Shown: piece after piece, positions 53,508 to 57,902 of the stretch
Layout: each line of letters starts with the position of its first letter
Position numbering within the stretch: the stretch's first letter is position 1
Source: Betaproteobacteria bacterium
GTDB taxonomy: Bacteria; Pseudomonadota; Gammaproteobacteria; Burkholderiales; Thiobacteraceae
NCBI GenBank assembly: GCA_024641855.1
Contig: JAHECG010000011.1
Span: forward strand, 1-57,902
DNA length: 57,902 nucleotides
Reading direction: 5' to 3'
Notes under the pieces: generated by a model
Database searches by the model: none
Told to the model about the DNA's origin: nothing
The model's input: the letters and a program-made list of their open reading frames with translations, nothing else
Program-made: the position numbers and the translations under genes

Positions 53508-54224
53508 TCAACTGGCCGTTACTTGTATTTGTTTCATTTCATTCTCGATCCACGCTTGAACTTGATCGTTCAATTCGCCTGGCTTCATATCCTTGGGGTC
53601 GATCGGCGCACCAATGCTCATGGTGATGGTGCCTGGATATTTAAGGAAAGAATTGCGCCCCCAAAATTCGCCGCCATTATGCGCCACTGGAACCACCTGG
53701 GTGCCAGTATGCGTGGCCAACCAAGCGCCGCCGATACCATAGCGTCCGGTCTTACCCGGCGCGATGCGTGTGCCTTCCGGAAAAATCACAACCCACAAGC
53801 CTTTGCGTAAACGATCACGACCTTGATCGGTGACTTGCTTTAACGCGGCGCGGCCTGCGCTGCGATCAATCGCAATCGGGCTAAGCATGGCTAACCCCCA
53901 ACCAAAAAATGGCACCAACAACATCGAGCGTTTCATCACCCACACTTGCGGCGGAAACACCTCCTGTAAAGCCAAGGTCTCCCACGCCGATTGATGCTTG
54001 CAAAGAATAATACTGGGCGTCTTCGGTATATTTTCCCGTCCACGGACTTCATAGCGCAGACCGCACAACACACGCAGCAGCCACAACTCAATCAGCGACC
54101 ATTGAGAAATTACGCGGTAACGGACTAAGGGCGGAAAGGGGAAAGTCAGCAACGAAATAATGGCAAACGGCGGCGTCAAAATAACCAACGACAGCAAAAA
54201 CAAAAACGAGCGCAGCACAATCAT
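53508..54224 (-). CDS. plsC: 1-acyl-sn-glycerol-3-phosphate acyltransferase
   Basis: A 238-aa PlsC-family enzyme that makes phosphatidic acid at the inner membrane. It has an N-terminal TM (SFLFLLSLVILTPPFAIISLL), catalytic motif CKHQSAWETLALQ (H-X4-E; the usual form is H-X4-D), FPEGTRIAPGKTGRYGIGG and PVVPVAHNGGEFW. The E in place of D is common in the PlsC/LPLAT branch seen in Betaproteobacteria. It overlaps gmhB by 4 nt. Confidence 0.93.
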   Translation of the reverse strand: MIVLRSFLFLLSLVILTPPFAIISLLTFPFPPLVRYRVISQWSLIELWLLRVLCGLRYEVRGRENIPKTPSIILCKHQSAWETLALQEVFPPQVWVMKRSMLLVPFFGWGLAMLSPIAIDRSAGRAALKQVTDQGRDRLRKGLWVVIFPEGTRIAPGKTGRYGIGGAWLATHTGTQVVPVAHNGGEFWGRNSFLKYPGTITMSIGAPIDPKDMKPGELNDQVQAWIENEMKQIQVTAS

Positions 54225-54760
54225 GCGGATTGAATCACCTGTTTCGCCGCAGCGGCAAGATCAGGGAATATCAGCGTCCCTTTGGGCAAGCCACCCGTTT
54301 TCTGCGTTTTCTCACCTTTTCCGGTCAGCACCAAAATGGGCTGCGCGCCCACCGTTGCAGAGGCCTGTAGATCGCGCAACGCATCGCCGATGCTCGGCAC
54401 AGCCGTCAACGCCGTATTAAAGCGCCGACCAATTTCTTCAAACATACCCGCACGCGGTTTGCGGCACTGGCAATTCAAATCGGCTGAATGCGGACAATAA
54501 AATAAAGCATCGATACGCCCACCCACTTGCGCCAAAGAGCGATACAACTTGTCGTGGATGGAGTTCAGCATCGCCATATCGAACAGTCCACGGCCGATCC
54601 CCGATTGATTGGTGGCGACCACCACGCGAAAGCCAGCCTGATTGAGTCGCGCAATCGCTTCCAGACTGCCGGGAATGGGCTTCCATTCATCTGGGCTTTT
54701 GATGAAATTATCGCTATCGAAATTGATAACGCCGTCGCGATCAAGGATGACGAGTTTCAT
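54221..54760 (-). CDS. gmhB: D-glycero-beta-D-manno-heptose-1,7-bisphosphate 7-phosphatase
   Basis: A 179-aa HAD-family phosphatase of ADP-heptose (LPS core) synthesis: motif I VILDRDGVINFDSDNF, motif II VVATNQSGIGRG, a zinc-type CxH/CxC site (CPHSADLNCQCRKP) and PSIGDALRDLQA. It sits in the conserved gmhB-plsC pair near glyS; it overlaps plsC by 4 nt, suggesting a common transcript. Confidence 0.93.
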   Translation of the reverse strand: MKLVILDRDGVINFDSDNFIKSPDEWKPIPGSLEAIARLNQAGFRVVVATNQSGIGRGLFDMAMLNSIHDKLYRSLAQVGGRIDALFYCPHSADLNCQCRKPRAGMFEEIGRRFNTALTAVPSIGDALRDLQASATVGAQPILVLTGKGEKTQKTGGLPKGTLIFPDLAAAAKQVIQSA

Positions 54761-54804
54761 GGGCTTGTTTCTGTGTTGTGTCCGGTTATTTCAAAAAAGC
54801 ATTC

Positions 54805-54893
54805 ACCGCGAAGGACGCAAAGGTTCACGAAGTAAAACCTAAAACAAATACGTGACTTTGAATTCCTTTGCGTACCTTTGCGTCCTTCGCGGT
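54805..54893. repeat. Intergenic inverted repeat (REP-like), gmhB-glyS
   Basis: Arms ACCGCGAAGGACGCAAAGGT (54805-54824) and its exact complement (54874-54893), 20 bp perfect, enclosing 49 nt that includes a further partial copy. A related element occurs at 57025-57083, on the other side of glyS. Such CCTTTGCG-type repeats are likely dispersed REP-like elements in this genome. Confidence 0.8.
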
Positions 54894-54927
54894 TAAATTG
54901 TTTTCATGTATCAAAATGAACCACACA

Positions 54928-57000
54928 TCACGCCAGTTTACCAATATCAGCGACGCGATTCATCAAATCGCCCAAGGTTTTGAGTAAGGCCAAACGATTT
55001 TGCCGAACCAGCGGCTCCTCGGTCATCACCATCACATCGTCGAAGAAGCGATCCACTTGCGCACGTACACCGGCCAATTCGCACAGTGCACCGGTGTAAT
55101 CCTCATTATCCATCAGCGAGTTGACTATCGGTGCCAATTGCATCACTGCATCGAACAAGGCGCGCTCAGCATCTTCTGCAAACAAAGCCAAATCTGGTGC
55201 CTGGGTAACCGCATCGGTTTTTTTCAAAATATTCTGGATGCGTTTGTTTGCGCCGGCCAAGGCTTCCGCTTCCGGCAACTGTTTAAAGGCGCGCACGGCG
55301 TCCATACGCGGCAACACTTGGTCAATGCGGGTAGGGCTTTGCGATATCACGGCATCGATTTCATCCGGCTCAAAACCTTGTTCGCGCAGATAACCCTTTA
55401 AACGCTCCAACATGAAACCCTGTACGTCTTGCGCCACGGAATCCGATAGTTGCTCAGTGCTGAACGCTGCCTGCGTCTGTTGCAACAACTGCCGTAAATC
55501 CAAAGGCAAGGCCATTTCAACCAAGATGCGCAATACGCCCAAGGCATGGCGACGCAAGCCGAAGGGATCTTTATCGCCCGTCGGCACTAGGCCGATGCCA
55601 TAGATACCCACCAGCGTATCCAACTTATCGGCCAAGGCCACTGCTGCGCCGACGTTATCCGCCGGTAATTCGTCTCCGGCAAAGCGCGGCCGGTAATGGG
55701 CTTCAATCGCTTGCGCCACAGCCTCCGGCTCACCATCGATGCGGGCATAGTATTGACCCATCAAGCCTTGCAGTTCGGGAAACTCACCCACCATATCGCT
55801 CAGCAGATCGGCCTTGCACAGGTAGGCTGCACGCCCCGCGTGATCGGTGGATGCACCAAGATGCCGGGCAATTTCCACGGCCAATTTTGTGATGCGCAAC
55901 ACGCGCTCCAGCTGCGTGCCGAGTTTATTGTGATACACCACGTGCTCCAATTTCGGTACACGCGTTTCGAGTTTGGCTTTTTGGTCTTGCTCGAAGAAAA
56001 ACTTGGCATCCGACAAACGCGCCCGCAGTACGCGCTCGTTGCCATGGATGATGTGCTGCGGGTCGCTGGTCTTGAGATTGCTGGCGAGTAAAAACCGCGG
56101 CAGCAATTTGCCTTGTTTATCTAATAGTGGAAAATATTTCTGGTGCTGTTTCATGGAGAGAATCAAGCACTCTTGCGGCACCGCCAAGAAAGCCGGATCA
56201 AACGTGCCGGTATACACCACCGGCCATTCCACCAAAGCTGTGACCTCGTCCAACAAGTCCGCATATTCCACCGGCTGCGCATCACCCGCCGCAATCAACA
56301 AGCGCATTTCAATTTCGGCACGGCGTTTGACGAAAGACGGCATCACTGCGCCGAATTCTTCAAGAATCACTTCATAGTTGTTCGCATGATTGATCAGCAG
56401 ATTGCGCTCGCCCATGAAGCGATGACCGCGCGTCGTGTTGCCGCTGACCAAGCCCAACAACTCGCCCGCCAAAATCCGCGCGCCATGCATCAACACTAGA
56501 CCATGCACGGGACGAACGAATTGGTGTTCGTTATCACCCCACCGCATCAGCTTGGGAATCGGCAAGGCCTTCACCGCAGCAGCCACAATCTCGGAAACAA
56601 CTTGCGCCAGTTGCGCACCGGGTTTTACATCGGAATAAAACAAAGCTTCCGCTTTGCCATCCATGCGCTTTTCAAAGCTGGCAACACGGTCTGCCGTCAG
56701 ACCCTTGGCCTCCATCTTTTTCAGCAAGGCTTGCGTGGGCTGACCGGCCGCATCCAAAGCCACCGATACCGGCATTAGTTTTTCGGTGAAGGCTTGATCT
56801 GGCGCTTGATCGCGCACATCCATCACCTGCACCGCCAAACGGCGCGGCGTAGCAAACCAGGAAAAACCGGCTTCGGCATCGACCAATTGTCGTGCATGCA
56901 AATCCAGAATAATTTTCTCGGCGAAGGTTTGCCCCAAGCGCGCCAGGGCCTTAGGTGGCAATTCTTCGGTCAGCAGTTCGATCAGTAGGGTGTCTTGCAT
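54928..57000 (-). CDS. glyS: Glycyl-tRNA synthetase beta subunit
   Basis: The 690-aa beta subunit of the heterotetrameric glycyl-tRNA synthetase. It starts [24 protein letters not shown] (57000), the usual N-terminus; a longer frame from 57051 would start inside repeat DNA. Core blocks include [35 protein letters not shown] and an HD-like region [15 protein letters not shown] near mid-protein, with an anticodon-binding tail. It pairs with GlyQ, encoded 84 nt upstream across the second repeat. Confidence 0.96.
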   Translation of the reverse strand: MQDTLLIELLTEELPPKALARLGQTFAEKIILDLHARQLVDAEAGFSWFATPRRLAVQVMDVRDQAPDQAFTEKLMPVSVALDAAGQPTQALLKKMEAKGLTADRVASFEKRMDGKAEALFYSDVKPGAQLAQVVSEIVAAAVKALPIPKLMRWGDNEHQFVRPVHGLVLMHGARILAGELLGLVSGNTTRGHRFMGERNLLINHANNYEVILEEFGAVMPSFVKRRAEIEMRLLIAAGDAQPVEYADLLDEVTALVEWPVVYTGTFDPAFLAVPQECLILSMKQHQKYFPLLDKQGKLLPRFLLASNLKTSDPQHIIHGNERVLRARLSDAKFFFEQDQKAKLETRVPKLEHVVYHNKLGTQLERVLRITKLAVEIARHLGASTDHAGRAAYLCKADLLSDMVGEFPELQGLMGQYYARIDGEPEAVAQAIEAHYRPRFAGDELPADNVGAAVALADKLDTLVGIYGIGLVPTGDKDPFGLRRHALGVLRILVEMALPLDLRQLLQQTQAAFSTEQLSDSVAQDVQGFMLERLKGYLREQGFEPDEIDAVISQSPTRIDQVLPRMDAVRAFKQLPEAEALAGANKRIQNILKKTDAVTQAPDLALFAEDAERALFDAVMQLAPIVNSLMDNEDYTGALCELAGVRAQVDRFFDDVMVMTEEPLVRQNRLALLKTLGDLMNRVADIGKLA

Positions 57001-57024
57001 AGCATCTTTCAAAAAATCTTTTTC

Positions 57025-57083
57025 ACCGCAAAGGACGCGAAGGAAGTTCAAGCCATCCTTTGCGTCCTTTGCGTCCTTTGCGT
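57025..57083. repeat. Intergenic REP-like element with CCTTTGCGT triplication, glyS-glyQ
   Basis: A left arm ACCGCAAAGGACGCGAAGGA (57025-57044) faces three tandem copies of CCTTTGCGT (57057-57065, 57066-57074, 57075-57083). It resembles the element at 54805-54893 and likewise can fold into a hairpin between the two subunit genes. Confidence 0.75.
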
Positions 57084-57084
57084 T

Positions 57085-57902
57085 TCAAGCTTTTTCCGTT
57101 TTCAGCATCGGAAAGCCCAGCGCTTCCCGCGAGTTGTAATACGCTTGCGCCACCAGCCGCGCCAAGGCGCGCACGCGACCAATGTAGGCCGCACGTTCGG
57201 TGACCGAAATCGCACCGCGCGCATCCAGCAAATTAAACGTGTGCGAGCATTTCATCACTTGCTCGAAGCCAGGCAAGGGCAAGCCGGCTTCCATCAAGCG
57301 TTTAGCCTCTTGCTCGAACATATTGAACTGTTCCAGCAGCCACGTGACGTTGCTGTGCTCGAAGTTGTATTTAGATTGCTCGACTTCGTTTTGGTGATAC
57401 ACATCGCCATACGTTACGCCGGGCGTCCACGTTAGATCGAAAACATTTTCAACGCCTTGCAAATACATCGCGAGGCGTTCCAAACCGTAAGTGATCTCGC
57501 CCAACACTGGCTTGCAGGTGAGTGAGCCCACTTCTTGGAAATAGGTGAACTGCGTGACCTCCATGCCGTTTAGCCAAACTTCCCAACCCAGCCCCCAGGC
57601 GCCGAGTGTGGGCGATTCCCAATCGTCTTCGACAAAGCGGATATCGTGCACACCGGTATCAATACCCAGCGCGCGCAGCGAATCCAAATACAATTCCTGA
57701 ATATTCGCGGGTGAAGGCTTAAGGACGACTTGAAATTGATAGTAATGCTGCAAGCGATTGGGGTTTTCGCCATAGCGCCCATCCTTGGGGCGGCGCGAAG
57801 GTTGCACATAAGCGGCTTTCCAAGGCTCAGGGCCCAAGGCGCGCAAAAACGTCGCGGTATGAAAGGTACCCGCACCCATTTCCATATCATAGGGCTGGAG
57901 CA
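57085..57902 (-). CDS. glyQ: Glycyl-tRNA synthetase alpha subunit, cut by window edge
   Basis: The 3' 272 codons of the alpha subunit. In-window motifs: [20 protein letters not shown] at the edge, [21 protein letters not shown] (the class II ATP-binding region), [18 protein letters not shown] and [20 protein letters not shown]. The N-terminal ~30 residues are outside the window, since the frame is open to base 57902. Charges tRNA-Gly together with GlyS. Confidence 0.95.
   Translation of the reverse strand, partial: LQPYDMEMGAGTFHTATFLRALGPEPWKAAYVQPSRRPKDGRYGENPNRLQHYYQFQVVLKPSPANIQELYLDSLRALGIDTGVHDIRFVEDDWESPTLGAWGLGWEVWLNGMEVTQFTYFQEVGSLTCKPVLGEITYGLERLAMYLQGVENVFDLTWTPGVTYGDVYHQNEVEQSKYNFEHSNVTWLLEQFNMFEQEAKRLMEAGLPLPGFEQVMKCSHTFNLLDARGAISVTERAAYIGRVRALARLVAQAYYNSREALGFPMLKTEKA

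Overview
The window reads as chromosomal DNA of a betaproteobacterium, most likely in or near the Nitrosomonadales (Gallionellaceae/Sulfuricellaceae-like). This is inferred from gene order (lptD-surA-pdxA-rsmA; argB-nucleotidase-slmA; gpmI-envC-ctpA; CNP1-queE-queC; ftsY-ftsE-ftsX; gmhB-plsC beside glyQS) and from family resemblance, not from a database search. GTG and TTG start codons are common. Sulfur, copper and thiol functions recur: a persulfide-sensor-type repressor, rhodanese, glutaredoxin 3, a YeeE/YedE transporter, SCO, peroxiredoxin and a copper-type RiPP cluster. This suggests a chemolithotroph or sulfur-metabolising organism, but does not prove it.

Layout. 1-2071 (minus): amgK-murU-pepP, peptidoglycan recycling plus an aminopeptidase cut by the window edge. 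2144-7851 (plus): lptD-surA-pdxA-rsmA. 7947-8955: rpoH behind a CIRCE operator, ending in a clear terminator. 8953-15774 (minus): SCO, a YjfB-like peptide, and a tightly overlapping unit of short malic enzyme, two GT39 glycosyltransferases, a DPPR-synthase-like UbiA protein and a peroxiredoxin. 15948-19597: a hypothetical gene, moeB/thiF, a chemoreceptor and a periplasmic Cache-like protein. 19799-21971 (minus): argB-nucleotidase-slmA. 22203-25219 (plus): ECF sigma, zinc-finger anti-sigma, a Cys-rich repeat precursor (HvfA/bufferin type), DUF692 oxidase and DUF2063 partner. 25301-28551: YdcF, GrxC, rhodanese, PglL-like ligase. 28664-33650 (minus): a two-Cys ArsR repressor, RND adaptor, RND pump and DUF2892 protein. 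33765-39879 (plus): gpmI-envC-ctpA, CNP1-queE-queC. 39924-41661: TM2 protein and YeeE/YedE. 41762-44422: tRNA-Lys(UUU) carrying a 2.6-kb integrative element between 47-bp direct repeats. 44475-49212 (minus): ferredoxin, coaD, rsmD, an SDR protein, an M16 peptidase pair. 49287-52247 (plus): ftsY-ftsE-ftsX and a glyoxalase. 52276-57902 (minus): a PH-like membrane protein, a YgjP-type metalloprotease, plsC, gmhB, glyS and glyQ (cut by the window edge).

Most of the window is housekeeping. The parts that deserve attention are: (1) the sigma/anti-sigma-controlled RiPP cluster at 22.2-25.2 kb, whose 133-aa precursor has eight KCG motifs; (2) the small tRNA-Lys island, with an IS-interrupted integrase and an unrecognised two-gene cargo (a possible PLD-like protein plus a two-TM membrane protein); (3) the ArsR-RND operon, where the repressor's two cysteines match SqrR/BigR spacing and a 25-bp motif occurs in front of both the adaptor and the repressor; (4) CIRCE in front of rpoH; (5) the malic enzyme-GT39-GT39-UbiA unit.
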